Shown: positions 29,663 through 39,988 of the stretch, piece after piece | How the letters are laid out: each line of letters starts with the position of its first letter | How positions within the stretch are numbered: the stretch's first letter is position 1 | DNA from: Isotricha intestinalis | Lineage: Eukaryota > Ciliophora > Litostomatea > Vestibuliferida > Isotrichidae | Direction of reading: 5' to 3' | DNA: 64,000 bases | Assembly (NCBI GenBank): GCA_023807065.1 | Contig: JAJJLU010000368.1 | Span: forward strand, 1 to 64,000 | Program-made: the position numbers and the translations under genes | Notes under the pieces: generated by a model | Database searches by the model: none | What the model was told of the DNA's origin: nothing | Seen by the model: the letters and a program-made list of their open reading frames with translations, nothing else

Positions 29663-32380
29663 ATGGAAAGAAGAAGGTATCAAAGGAGAAGAACAAATAA
29701 TAATGAAAATAATAATAATCAAATTGAAAATAATTATCAACCTCTTCAAAATAGTAATGTTAATAATCTAAATAATATTAATAATAATAATATAAATAAT
29801 CAAGCACAAAATATAATAAATAATAACATAAATAATAATATCTTAAATAACATCAATCAAAATAATCAAATAATAAATAATCCTGAACCACAAGTTCAAC
29901 CTCAAAATTTAAATAATAATATAATTCAAAATAATAATAACAACAATGCTAATCTAAATAATAATAATGATAATAATAATAATAATAATATAAATAATAA
30001 TCAAGTAAATAATCTTGAATGGGATGCTTCTAATCCATCAACATTTTTAAATATTTCTATTGATTATTTCCATATGAAAGAATATAAAAAAGCTTTAACT
30101 TATGTTTTATTATTTTTAAAATTCTATCCAAATAATTATAATGCATATTTACTTAAAGCAAGAATATATATGAAATTATTTCAACATGGAAAATCTTTAG
30201 TTTTATTAAATAAAGCTCATCAATTATTACTTCCTGAAGATCCTCAAATAAAAATAAAAATAATAGAATTATTATTTTTAAAAGGAAAATGTTATACAAT
30301 GATAAAAGATTTTGATTCAGCAATTGCAGTTTATGATAAAATAAATTCCTATGAAAAAAATGCAAGAGCATATTTAAATAAAGGTGTTAATTTTTATAAT
30401 AAAAAAGTAATAGAAAGTGCTATAGATAATTATAATATTGCAATCGAATTAAATCCTAATTATACAGAAGCTTATTTTAATAAGGGAATTTGTTTAAGTA
30501 ATATTAATAAAAAAGAAGAAGCAATTATTGAATTTAACAAGGCTTTAAAAATAAATAATAATGATGCTGAAATTTATATGCAAAGAGGTTATTGTTATTT
30601 TTGTTTAGATAAAATTAAAGAAGCAATGAATGATAATAATCATGCAATTCAATTAAATCCAAATTTTGCAGAAGCTTATTTTAGAAGAGGAATATATTAT
30701 AGTAAAATTGGAAGAGAAGAAGAATCGATTTTAGAATTTAAAAGAGCAATTGAAATTAATGATTTATGTATTAAGGAAATTTTATCCGATGCTGCTTTTA
30801 GAGTTGGAAATTATTATTATAAATTAAAAAATTTAAATGAAGCTTTAAATTTTTTTATTAAATCTATTGAATATAATAGTAATCATGAAATATCTCAATT
30901 TAATGTTGCTATGATTTATATGAAAAATAATAAATTTAATCTTGCAATAAATTATTTTGATAATGTTTTAAAAATTAATAGAGCAAATATAGAAACAATT
31001 TATAATAAAGGTATTTGTTTGAGTAAAATTTCTAAATTCGAAGAAGCAATTTTAGAATTTACAAAATTAATTCAATTAAATCAAAATGATATTGATAGTT
31101 ATTTTAATAAGGGTTTATGTTTGATGTGTATTAACAAATATGAAGAAGCAATTTTACAATTTAATAAAATATTATCTTTGAAAAAAGATTTTTATTTTGC
31201 TAATTTAAATAGAGGAATATGTTATTCTAAATTATTTAGATATGAAAAAGCAATTAGAGATTTAAATTTATTTTTTAGTAAAGCTCAAGAAAAAGAAAAA
31301 AATTCTTATGAATTTTATTATCATAGATCTTTATGTTATATAAATGGAAAACAAATCAAAGATGCTATTGAAGATTTAAATAAATGTATTTCAATCAATA
31401 AATTTTATGCTAATGCTTATTTTAAAAGAGGATTTTGTTATTTAATTTATGATGATAAAGAAAATTATGAAAAAAATTTAAATTTAGCTGTTTCAGATTT
31501 TGATAATGCAATAAAATTAAATCCAAAATATTCAGAAGCCTATTTTAATAAAGCACTTGCTTTAACAAACTTAAAAAAATATTTAAATGCAATTCAAACA
31601 TATGATATATGTATATCATTAAATAATTATGATATGGAAAGTAAATTTAATAAGTCTTTATTATTAATAAAAATTTTAAAATTTGAAAAAGCAATTGATA
31701 ACTTAAATGAAATAATAAATTTATTAAATAAAATAAAAAGTAATTTTAAGAGAAGATTATTTGAAGTTTATTTTAATATTGCTTATTGTTACAATAAATT
31801 AAATAAATTTAAAGATGCATTAATTACAATTAATAAGAGTATAAAATTAAATTCAAATTATTCTGACAGTTATTATCAAAGAGGAAAAGCTTTATTAAAT
31901 TTAGAAGAAATAAAAGAATCTGTACTTGATTTAACAAAATGTCTTTTATTAAATCCAAATAATTATGAAGCTTATTATTTGAAAGGGAAATGTTTAATGC
32001 TTCAAAATAAATTTGAAGAAGCTTTATCTCAGTTTAATAAAGCTATAAATATAAAAAATGATTATACTGAAGCTTTTTATAGAAGAGGTTTTTGTTATTT
32101 TAAATTAAAAAAATTTAATGAAGCAATTAAAGATTATGAAAAATTTAATGAAAAATCAAAACATGAACCAGATTCTTATTATTATATTGCTCTATGTGAA
32201 ATAAGTTTAAAAAATTTTGATAATGCTATTGTTAATTTAAATCAAACTTTAAAAATTAATCCAAAACATGAAGAGGCTTTAAAATATAAAGAGCAAATTG
32301 AAGAAACTTTAAAAAAAAAAAACAAGAGGAAAAAAAGCAAAATAATTGAAGAAGAAAATAAAGAAAATAAAATACTTTAA
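29663..32380 (+). CDS. Tetratricopeptide repeat (TPR) protein
   Basis: 905 residues. After an Asn-rich head (about 1-110, AAT codon runs) the protein is an array of roughly twenty 34-residue TPR units from about 125 to 880. They have the family signature of a small residue at position 8, Tyr/Phe at 11 and Ala at 20 (for example AYFNKGICLSNINKKEEAII). A Lys/Arg-rich tail ends it. TPR arrays are protein-binding superhelices. By its length this could be a ciliary transport or chaperone cofactor, but nothing here narrows that down. No accessory domain is visible. Confidence 0.9.
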   Translation: MERRRYQRRRTNNNENNNNQIENNYQPLQNSNVNNLNNINNNNINNQAQNIINNNINNNILNNINQNNQIINNPEPQVQPQNLNNNIIQNNNNNNANLNNNNDNNNNNNINNNQVNNLEWDASNPSTFLNISIDYFHMKEYKKALTYVLLFLKFYPNNYNAYLLKARIYMKLFQHGKSLVLLNKAHQLLLPEDPQIKIKIIELLFLKGKCYTMIKDFDSAIAVYDKINSYEKNARAYLNKGVNFYNKKVIESAIDNYNIAIELNPNYTEAYFNKGICLSNINKKEEAIIEFNKALKINNNDAEIYMQRGYCYFCLDKIKEAMNDNNHAIQLNPNFAEAYFRRGIYYSKIGREEESILEFKRAIEINDLCIKEILSDAAFRVGNYYYKLKNLNEALNFFIKSIEYNSNHEISQFNVAMIYMKNNKFNLAINYFDNVLKINRANIETIYNKGICLSKISKFEEAILEFTKLIQLNQNDIDSYFNKGLCLMCINKYEEAILQFNKILSLKKDFYFANLNRGICYSKLFRYEKAIRDLNLFFSKAQEKEKNSYEFYYHRSLCYINGKQIKDAIEDLNKCISINKFYANAYFKRGFCYLIYDDKENYEKNLNLAVSDFDNAIKLNPKYSEAYFNKALALTNLKKYLNAIQTYDICISLNNYDMESKFNKSLLLIKILKFEKAIDNLNEIINLLNKIKSNFKRRLFEVYFNIAYCYNKLNKFKDALITINKSIKLNSNYSDSYYQRGKALLNLEEIKESVLDLTKCLLLNPNNYEAYYLKGKCLMLQNKFEEALSQFNKAINIKNDYTEAFYRRGFCYFKLKKFNEAIKDYEKFNEKSKHEPDSYYYIALCEISLKNFDNAIVNLNQTLKINPKHEEALKYKEQIEETLKKKNKRKKSKIIEEENKENKIL

Positions 32381-32476
32381 TTTTTTTGTGAAATAAAAAA
32401 AATTTATTTTTTTTAATTTTAATTAAATAATTTAAAATAATTAAATAAAATTTAAATATTTTTAAAATAAATAATT

Positions 32477-34363
32477 ATGGGAAAAAGAAAGAAAAAAAAT
32501 GAAAATAATGATGAAAATGGTGAAATAAACAATAATGAAATATTTGAATTATCAAGTTTAGATAATATAATTTCAATTATAAATTCAAATGATAATGAGA
32601 AAATTGAGCAATTATCTTTATTTTTATCTTCTTTTGATATTGATGAAATAGATAATGAAAATGTTTATCTTAATTTAACATCAGATCATTTTCTGTTAAA
32701 CTATATTAATCTTCTAATTAACCAAAATATTAGTATTGAAAATAAAAATAATATTGTCGTTTCTTTATTAAATATTTTTATTTTATGTGGAGAAGATAAT
32801 AAATTAAAAACAATTAATTATAACAACTTATTGAAAAATTCTTTATTAAATGTTTTTACTTTTTATTATTCTAATATTAGTTCAAATATCCAAGAATTGG
32901 AAAATGAAAATAATTTAGATTTTATTTTAAATTTATCAGATTTACTTATTCTTTTAATTGAAATTTTAAGTAAAGATGAATATATTAAAGGTAAATTTCA
33001 AATATTTGATAATATGATTGGAATAATGATAAATATTATTTTTAATAATGATTTCCAAAAAAATGAAATTAAAAATACTTTGTTAAATATAATTTATAAT
33101 TTAACTTCTTCTTTTTATATTGAGATAAATGAAATAAACCAATTAAACAAATTAAAATTACTACAAATTGAAGACTCAAATTATATTTGTGCTCTTTTTT
33201 ATATTTATTGCGCAAATAGAAATAATAATTTAGAAATTGATGTTCAAAAATTAATTGATATAATTTATAATAATGTAAATAATTCAGAAAATTTTTCTTC
33301 AAATATTATTAAATTTAAAGAATTCTTAGATAAATATTTAACAGATGAAACTATAGAAAATAATACTTCAATAAAAGGACAAATTCAAGATTTATATTGT
33401 ATTGTCAATCAATACTATATTTATATTAAAACTTTAAATGATATATATGAAAATATAAGTGATGACAAAAATAATATTAACGTTAATTCCTCTAATTTAT
33501 TATATTCAGATATTATTAGTATTACTGTTAGTTCCTTTTTTACAAAAGATATTATTAAAAAGTCATTAAATGATAATTTTTTATCAAATATTATTTCATT
33601 AATCCAAGTTATTCAAACAAATAAAATTGATTCTTTTATATTAAAAGATTCTAATAAATTACTTAAAATAATTCAAAATATTTCTCAAATTGAAATTTTT
33701 GCATTAAACATAATAAATAATACTATTTCAAAATTCAATATTTCAAATTTTTTAAAAACAATAAAAATCAATAATAAAAGTAATTCTTTTATGATTCAAA
33801 ATTTTATAATAAATTCATTAAATAATTATCAAAAAAATGATGATGAATATATATTATTAATCGTACTGATATTAAGAAATTTAATAAATATTAAAACAAA
33901 TTTAGAAATTATAATAGATAAAATTGATTATAAAATCTTGTTTACAATAATGAATAAATTCATAAATAATAATTTTTTAAAATGTAATATAATAGATATT
34001 GTAGCATTTGTATATTCAATTCCTTATGAAAAACTTTCATCAAAATTAAAAGAAAATTATTATATAAATAATAAAGAAATAAATTCAATACTTAAATCAC
34101 TGTTTTATAAAGAATCAAGTTGTGAAGTTTTATCCCATACATTAAATGCATTTATGGATATTTATCAATGGGATGATATAAAATTAAATAAAATTTTAAA
34201 AGAAAGTCAAGTTTTACAATTAATTAATAATGGAATAAAACAATTTAAATCAAAAATGAATTCTGAATTAAAAAGTCAACTGATTGATAAAGAAATTTAC
34301 GAAGATATTGAATTAACATTAACAAATATAAAAAGTTTTTTAAAATATAAAGAAAATATATAA
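32477..34363 (+). CDS. HEAT/ARM-repeat protein resembling HEATR3/Syo1 (ribosomal protein import chaperone)
   Basis: 628 residues, all helical. It starts MGKRKKKN, like the short basic N-terminus of HEATR3/Syo1. The C-terminus (ALNAFMDIYQWDD, then LKESQVLQLINNGIKQFKSK and a final LTNIKSFLKYKE) matches by eye the conserved end of that family. Syo1 (symportin) carries 5S-RNP proteins Rpl5 and Rpl11 into the nucleus with an importin. The N-terminal repeats are too diverged to confirm, and a generic ARM protein is the alternative. It is followed by the convergent EF-hand giant, 98 bp away. Confidence 0.5.
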   Translation: MGKRKKKNENNDENGEINNNEIFELSSLDNIISIINSNDNEKIEQLSLFLSSFDIDEIDNENVYLNLTSDHFLLNYINLLINQNISIENKNNIVVSLLNIFILCGEDNKLKTINYNNLLKNSLLNVFTFYYSNISSNIQELENENNLDFILNLSDLLILLIEILSKDEYIKGKFQIFDNMIGIMINIIFNNDFQKNEIKNTLLNIIYNLTSSFYIEINEINQLNKLKLLQIEDSNYICALFYIYCANRNNNLEIDVQKLIDIIYNNVNNSENFSSNIIKFKEFLDKYLTDETIENNTSIKGQIQDLYCIVNQYYIYIKTLNDIYENISDDKNNINVNSSNLLYSDIISITVSSFFTKDIIKKSLNDNFLSNIISLIQVIQTNKIDSFILKDSNKLLKIIQNISQIEIFALNIINNTISKFNISNFLKTIKINNKSNSFMIQNFIINSLNNYQKNDDEYILLIVLILRNLINIKTNLEIIIDKIDYKILFTIMNKFINNNFLKCNIIDIVAFVYSIPYEKLSSKLKENYYINNKEINSILKSLFYKESSCEVLSHTLNAFMDIYQWDDIKLNKILKESQVLQLINNGIKQFKSKMNSELKSQLIDKEIYEDIELTLTNIKSFLKYKENI

Positions 34364-34461
34364 AAATTCTTAAATAAATAAAATTAAATAATAAATATGA
34401 ATAATTTGTTTTGTTTAAAAAAAAATTAAATATAATTTAATGTTTAATTTATTTTTTTTAT

Positions 34462-37400
34462 TTAAAATCTTGGAATTCCTTCTCTTTTGGCACATTGTTC
34501 AACTAATTTAATGAAATTTTCAAAATTAATAAAACTTCTTTGATCTACATCTCCAATTTCAACAATCATTTTCCATTGAGTATTACTTAATCTATAAGTA
34601 GGAAAAACATCTTTTAAAATTTTAATAAAATTATCTTCTTGTACTAATCCATTATTTCCAGAAATGACTTTAACCTTATCCCAAATCATTTTCCTATTTT
34701 TAGCAATAGCTTTATAAATATTAGTTACATTACTTGAAGTTTCCCATTTTCTTAAATTATTAATAATATTTTTTCTTTTACTATTTAAATTAGAAATATT
34801 ATTAATAGAATCTAATTTTCCAGAAATATTTCCAAAAGCATTATTCCATTCATTAATATCAATTAAACCATCTTTTTTCATATCAATATAATCATAACAA
34901 TTTTTTAATATCGTAAAATTAGGAATTACTTTACCTTCTCTTTTATATAATTCCATTATAATAGATTTAAACTTATCAAAATCCATTATATTTGTTCCTT
35001 TCTCATCTGTAAAATTAAAAGCCAATTTGGGATTTGCATAATATTTATATAATAATTGTTTAAATTCACTTACTGCTAATTTAATATTATTATTTGATTT
35101 TGATAAATATTTATCTGGTGATGTAATAAATTTATAGAATTCATATAAATTAACTAAGCCATTCCAAGTTTTTCCATTTTTATTTATTATATCTTCAATT
35201 TCTAAATTTGTTAAACCAAGATTTAATTGTTTTAATAAATTTCTAAATTCAAATACATTACAAATACCATTTGGATGAGTTTGAATTTTTTCTTTAATAA
35301 TATTTAAATAATTTGTTACTGGAGTTGATAAAATATTTCTTTTTAATTTTTCTAAAGGATCATAATCAAATGGAGTTGATAATTTTGGATGAAAAGAAAT
35401 TTCAAAAGGATGATCTAAATGATTCTTAGGATGATCTCCAATTGGATCATCAGAATAAATATATCCATTTTTAACATTTGAATTTGAATGAGATAAATTT
35501 GTCTTATTAATTCTAAAATCATTTGTTATTGTTTTATTAAATAAATTTTTTGTTGGTGTTACTTTTCCATAATAAATAAATGAAAATTGAGTAAATGTTA
35601 TTTTTGCTTTTTCTGAATTATCATTTTCATCAATGTTAAAATATTTTTTTAAATATTTTAATATTGTTATTGTTGAATATTTATAAGGGAATAAATTATT
35701 TATTCCATCATAAAATTCTCTTTTTGTTAAATAATTCCTATTATAATAATTTGAGGCTTGTGTTGAAAAAGAAAAAGATGAAGTATAAGATTTTGACATA
35801 GAATATATTTTATTTATATCTGAAGGTAAAAAATATTTAAAAGCATCTGTTGAAGAATTAAAATTATTTTGAAGAAATAGTTTAATATCAAATTGCATTT
35901 TTTTATAAAAATCAAATATTCCTAATTTATTTTTAAAATCATCTAAATTTAAAAATTTTTTTTTTTGAGAGTCTAAAGAAGTATAAACTGCTAATAATTC
36001 ATCTTTAGTTAAATTAAATCCTTCAAAACATTCATAATCTTCATTAACAAATTTTTCAAAATTTTCAAATTTAAATTTTCCACTTTCTTTATCAGAAAAT
36101 AATTCATAAAAAGTTTCGATATTATCAAATTTTTCACTTATATACATTCCAAATCTTTCAATTATTTGATTAATCCAATCAACATTTTCTTTTCCTCTAA
36201 ATAAATTTTGATTTGTTGTTTCTTTTAAAGTTTCTGTTAAATTAATATAAAATGAATTTTTTGATTTATTTAATTTTATTCTATTAATAAATTCTATTAC
36301 ATCAGGCAAACCAATATTTTTATTTTTTGTTAAAGAAATATTTTGCATAATTCTTTCTAATTTAAATTTATTAAATTCAATATCTGAAATACTTAAAGTA
36401 TCATTAATAAAAAATTTTAAATCATCAATTGAAATTAAACCATCACAATCTTTATCTAAAATTCCAAATATCTGAGATGCATTTAATTGTTTATTTTCAA
36501 TAATCCATTTTGATAATTCTTCTAAAATTACTTTTTCAATTTGATTATTATTTCTAATTAAAATTTCATAAGATTTAAATTCTTTAAATCTAAAAAGAAA
36601 AGTCTCTAAATCAACTAAACCATTATGATAATAATCTAAATAATTAAATATTTTATCTTTATATATAGGACTTAAATCTGCATAATTTGAAATATTTTTA
36701 TTGAATTCATAATTTGTAATAAAACCATCTTTATCTTCATCTAATTTATAAAATAATCCAACTTCAGTAATATTTTTTTTTTTCATATTTGCTTTTATTT
36801 CTTTAACTATTTTTTTAAATTCTTCATCTTTTAAAAATTCTTCAGCATATAAATTTACTAATTCACCTTTTTCACTATTTTCAAATTTGAAAAAAGAAGT
36901 ATTTATATATCTATTTATTATTCCTTTTAAATCTTCATATGAAATTATTCCATCACTATCAAGATCAAATTTACAAATTACTGTTTTTTTTAAATTTTCT
37001 TTAATTTCTATTGGGAAAGTTGTCATAAAATATTTATATAATTTTTCTACTGTAACATAATTTAATTCATTACTTCCATTTATAAAATTAATTAATTCTT
37101 GAATATTTTTCATTTTATTATTTTGGATTACTTTTTTTAAGTGATCAATACATAAAAGGAAATTATCTAATTTTTCATTATAATATATGACATTTAAAAA
37201 TTCTGGATAATTTACTTCAAAAGTTTGATTATCTGTAACTTCTAATAATCTCATTAATCTCATAATATCTTCATCTCTAAACTCTTTTGTAAATTGATTA
37301 ATAATATGACAAAAATCATTTTTAGAAATTCTCCCATTGAAATTATTATCATATTTTTCAAAAGTATTTTTTAAAGTATGAAAATCAACATTATTTTGAA

Positions 37401-39954
37401 TATTTTTTATAAAATTACTTTTGAAAGTATCTTGATTTGTTTTTATAAATTGACCACCTTTATAAACATCTAAATTTTCTAATAAAACTTTAGTTTCTAA
37501 TTCATCATTTAATGAACCTGCTAATTCAATAAATAAACCTTCTATAAATTCATTTGAAAAAGAACTATCAAATTTTTTCATTTTATTCTTAAAAGGATAA
37601 AAACTTATTTTTTGATTAATGTTTTTATCTATTTCAAATCTATAAGCAACTGTATCAATATCTAATTTTTTTTTTTTAACTAAATCCTGCATTTGATTTA
37701 AAACATTATATTCTTGAATAATACTTTTTTTAAATTCATCTCTATCTACAATATTATCTTTATTTAAATCCATTTTATCAAAAATAAAATTTAATTGTTC
37801 TTCAGTGTAATTAAAAGGTTCTTGTTGAAAAGCTAATAAAAAATCTTTTCTTGGTAAATGATTAAAAGGTCTAATGAAATTATAAGAAAGTAAACGATCA
37901 TAATATTTATTTACAGTAATTTTTTTTTTATTTATATATTCTTTTATTGTTTTTATTGCTTCATTATAAAATTTCTCATTTAAACCATCTTTATTTAATT
38001 TTAAATGAGATACTTTTTCATAATCATTAATTGTTAAATTGGTTTTTTTGTCGGCTATTTTATTAAATAAAATTGTTAATATATTTTCTGTATATGGTGT
38101 TAAACCATTTAATCTTTTTTTAAAATGATGAAAAAGCAAAAATTGATTGTTATTAAATAAGAAATTTTTTCCTCCATTCTTTTCAATTATATTTATTAAA
38201 TTGGCTAAAGCTTCTTCAATTTCAAAATTTGTCATTTCATAAGAAGTTAATTTACAATCTTTTAATTTTTGATACATTGAATTTAAAGTATATGAATTTG
38301 GATCTTCTATTTTTAAAAACTTTAAAATTTTAAAGATTTTTTCTTTTGGATATGTTATCTTAAATAAATTTAAAAGAATAGATAAATCTTTAAAATTTAA
38401 AATTTTATTATTATCATGAAATTTATCATGATTAACAACAAGAGGAATTTTCTTATACATAATTTCATCAAAAATCATTTTTAAACTTTTAATTTCATTT
38501 TCAACTTCATCTACATTAACACTTAAATTATTATAATTACTTAAATAATAATTCTCATCTAAATTTTCTAAATTATTATCTTCATTATTAAAAGAAAAAG
38601 ATCTTTTTTCTTTTTTTTGAGGACCTAATTTAAATTTATTATTAAAACTACTAGTAAAATCATCAGCAGAATATTTACTAAAAGAAGAATTTTTTAAAAT
38701 GCTTTTAGCTTCTTTAATTAATAAAGTAATTAATTTATAATAATCAATAAGTTCAATTCCTTCAGCATAAATTTTAATAATATCTTTAATATTATTTATT
38801 TGTAAATTTGGATGAATATTAGCATTTACAAAAGATCTTTCTACTTCAAATCTAGAAATTAAACCATTATTTCTTCTATCAAAACTTTTCATTTCTTTAA
38901 TAATTTGCCCTTTATTATATATAATAGCTTCTACAATTTCTTTAGGTAACATTAAATTTTTTAAATTTTTTTTAATTTTTATATTTTTTAATGCTTTTGT
39001 AATATTTCTAATAGGGAAAAAATTTTGAGAATTCCATTTATCATTTTTATTATAGTTTTCTACTTTATTAAAATCATATCTTGAATTATCATCATAATCA
39101 CTTCCATCAATACCATAATTTTTAGCTAGATAAAAATCAGCTTCTTTTGTTAAATTTGTGATAATATCTTCTTTAGGAGTAATTTCATTAATTGCTTTTT
39201 CTGCATTTTTTAAATCTCCATATTGTTGATTTGTATTTAAAGTATTCATATATAATTCTATATTTTTCTTTGTAAAATTAAGTTTTTGTGGAATTTTCAT
39301 AACTGCATAATTAAATTCTTTATAAAATTTCATTCCAAATACATTTCCTCTAATTAAAAAAATACCTAAATTTGGCATTTCTCTATTTTTAAACTTTTTA
39401 GTTAAAATTTGTTCTCCCATTTCTTTAATAATATTACTTAAAATATTATAATATTCTTCTTTAGAAATATTCATTCCATAAGATAATTCAGAATAATTAA
39501 TTTTTATTATGTTAATAGAATGATTTAATTTTTGTGTATAATATATTAATCCTCCTGCTTTAGTATAAATTCCAGGTTTTAAAAAATCTAAAAATTCATT
39601 ACTAATAATAAAAACAGGCCTTCTGACTTTAAGATCTCTTTTAAATTGATTGGTTGTTCCTTCTAAATTATAATCTGGATTTGTAAAAGTAAATGTTCCA
39701 AAATTTTTAATAAATGTTCCTTTTCCACTTTCATAATTTTTTATTATATATTTTGTGAATATTAACCAAACTGTTTCTAAAATTTCTTTTGAATATGATG
39801 ATAAAATGTCTTCTCTATTTATTGTACCCCAATGATTAAAAGCTCCAAAGCCTATTCCATTTAGAGTATTTGTTAATTTGGCTGTATTTATATCTCCAGT
39901 TTCCATAATTTTTATATTATTTTTTTTTATTTTATTTAAATTTTTTATTTTCAT
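34462..39954 (-). CDS. CCDC81-type (HU-like) double domain fused to a long array of EF-hands
   Basis: 1830 residues. The N-terminus has two HU/CCDC81-like modules, about 30-115 (FGAFNHWGTI, then GKGTFIKNFGTFTF and RRPVFIIS) and about 145-225 (PNLGIFLIRGNVFGMKFY). The rest carries many EF-hand-like segments, several with good calcium loops: DLNKDNIVDRDEF near 730, DNNFNGRISKNDF near 868, DLDSDGIISYEDL near 998, DEDKDGFITNYEF near 1071, DKDCDGLISIDDL near 1168, DMKKDGLIDINEW near 1691. Human CCDC81 is centrosomal. A calcium-sensing scaffold at basal bodies or axoneme is a reasonable inference. The start is only 34 bp from the divergent phosphatase ATG. Confidence 0.78.
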   Translation of the reverse strand: MKIKNLNKIKKNNIKIMETGDINTAKLTNTLNGIGFGAFNHWGTINREDILSSYSKEILETVWLIFTKYIIKNYESGKGTFIKNFGTFTFTNPDYNLEGTTNQFKRDLKVRRPVFIISNEFLDFLKPGIYTKAGGLIYYTQKLNHSINIIKINYSELSYGMNISKEEYYNILSNIIKEMGEQILTKKFKNREMPNLGIFLIRGNVFGMKFYKEFNYAVMKIPQKLNFTKKNIELYMNTLNTNQQYGDLKNAEKAINEITPKEDIITNLTKEADFYLAKNYGIDGSDYDDNSRYDFNKVENYNKNDKWNSQNFFPIRNITKALKNIKIKKNLKNLMLPKEIVEAIIYNKGQIIKEMKSFDRRNNGLISRFEVERSFVNANIHPNLQINNIKDIIKIYAEGIELIDYYKLITLLIKEAKSILKNSSFSKYSADDFTSSFNNKFKLGPQKKEKRSFSFNNEDNNLENLDENYYLSNYNNLSVNVDEVENEIKSLKMIFDEIMYKKIPLVVNHDKFHDNNKILNFKDLSILLNLFKITYPKEKIFKILKFLKIEDPNSYTLNSMYQKLKDCKLTSYEMTNFEIEEALANLINIIEKNGGKNFLFNNNQFLLFHHFKKRLNGLTPYTENILTILFNKIADKKTNLTINDYEKVSHLKLNKDGLNEKFYNEAIKTIKEYINKKKITVNKYYDRLLSYNFIRPFNHLPRKDFLLAFQQEPFNYTEEQLNFIFDKMDLNKDNIVDRDEFKKSIIQEYNVLNQMQDLVKKKKLDIDTVAYRFEIDKNINQKISFYPFKNKMKKFDSSFSNEFIEGLFIELAGSLNDELETKVLLENLDVYKGGQFIKTNQDTFKSNFIKNIQNNVDFHTLKNTFEKYDNNFNGRISKNDFCHIINQFTKEFRDEDIMRLMRLLEVTDNQTFEVNYPEFLNVIYYNEKLDNFLLCIDHLKKVIQNNKMKNIQELINFINGSNELNYVTVEKLYKYFMTTFPIEIKENLKKTVICKFDLDSDGIISYEDLKGIINRYINTSFFKFENSEKGELVNLYAEEFLKDEEFKKIVKEIKANMKKKNITEVGLFYKLDEDKDGFITNYEFNKNISNYADLSPIYKDKIFNYLDYYHNGLVDLETFLFRFKEFKSYEILIRNNNQIEKVILEELSKWIIENKQLNASQIFGILDKDCDGLISIDDLKFFINDTLSISDIEFNKFKLERIMQNISLTKNKNIGLPDVIEFINRIKLNKSKNSFYINLTETLKETTNQNLFRGKENVDWINQIIERFGMYISEKFDNIETFYELFSDKESGKFKFENFEKFVNEDYECFEGFNLTKDELLAVYTSLDSQKKKFLNLDDFKNKLGIFDFYKKMQFDIKLFLQNNFNSSTDAFKYFLPSDINKIYSMSKSYTSSFSFSTQASNYYNRNYLTKREFYDGINNLFPYKYSTITILKYLKKYFNIDENDNSEKAKITFTQFSFIYYGKVTPTKNLFNKTITNDFRINKTNLSHSNSNVKNGYIYSDDPIGDHPKNHLDHPFEISFHPKLSTPFDYDPLEKLKRNILSTPVTNYLNIIKEKIQTHPNGICNVFEFRNLLKQLNLGLTNLEIEDIINKNGKTWNGLVNLYEFYKFITSPDKYLSKSNNNIKLAVSEFKQLLYKYYANPKLAFNFTDEKGTNIMDFDKFKSIIMELYKREGKVIPNFTILKNCYDYIDMKKDGLIDINEWNNAFGNISGKLDSINNISNLNSKRKNIINNLRKWETSSNVTNIYKAIAKNRKMIWDKVKVISGNNGLVQEDNFIKILKDVFPTYRLSNTQWKMIVEIGDVDQRSFINFENFIKLVEQCAKREGIPRF

Positions 39955-39988
39955 TTTTTTTTAATATAATAATTAGAAAATATAATTT
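39955..39988. promoter_or_regulatory. 34-bp divergent intergenic region, shared promoter
   Basis: Only 34 bases, almost all A/T, separate the ATG of the EF-hand giant (39954, minus) from the ATG of the FCP1-like gene (39989, plus). Both transcripts must start within or just beyond this gap, so 5' leaders are extremely short or overlap the neighbour's coding region. Confidence 0.55.
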
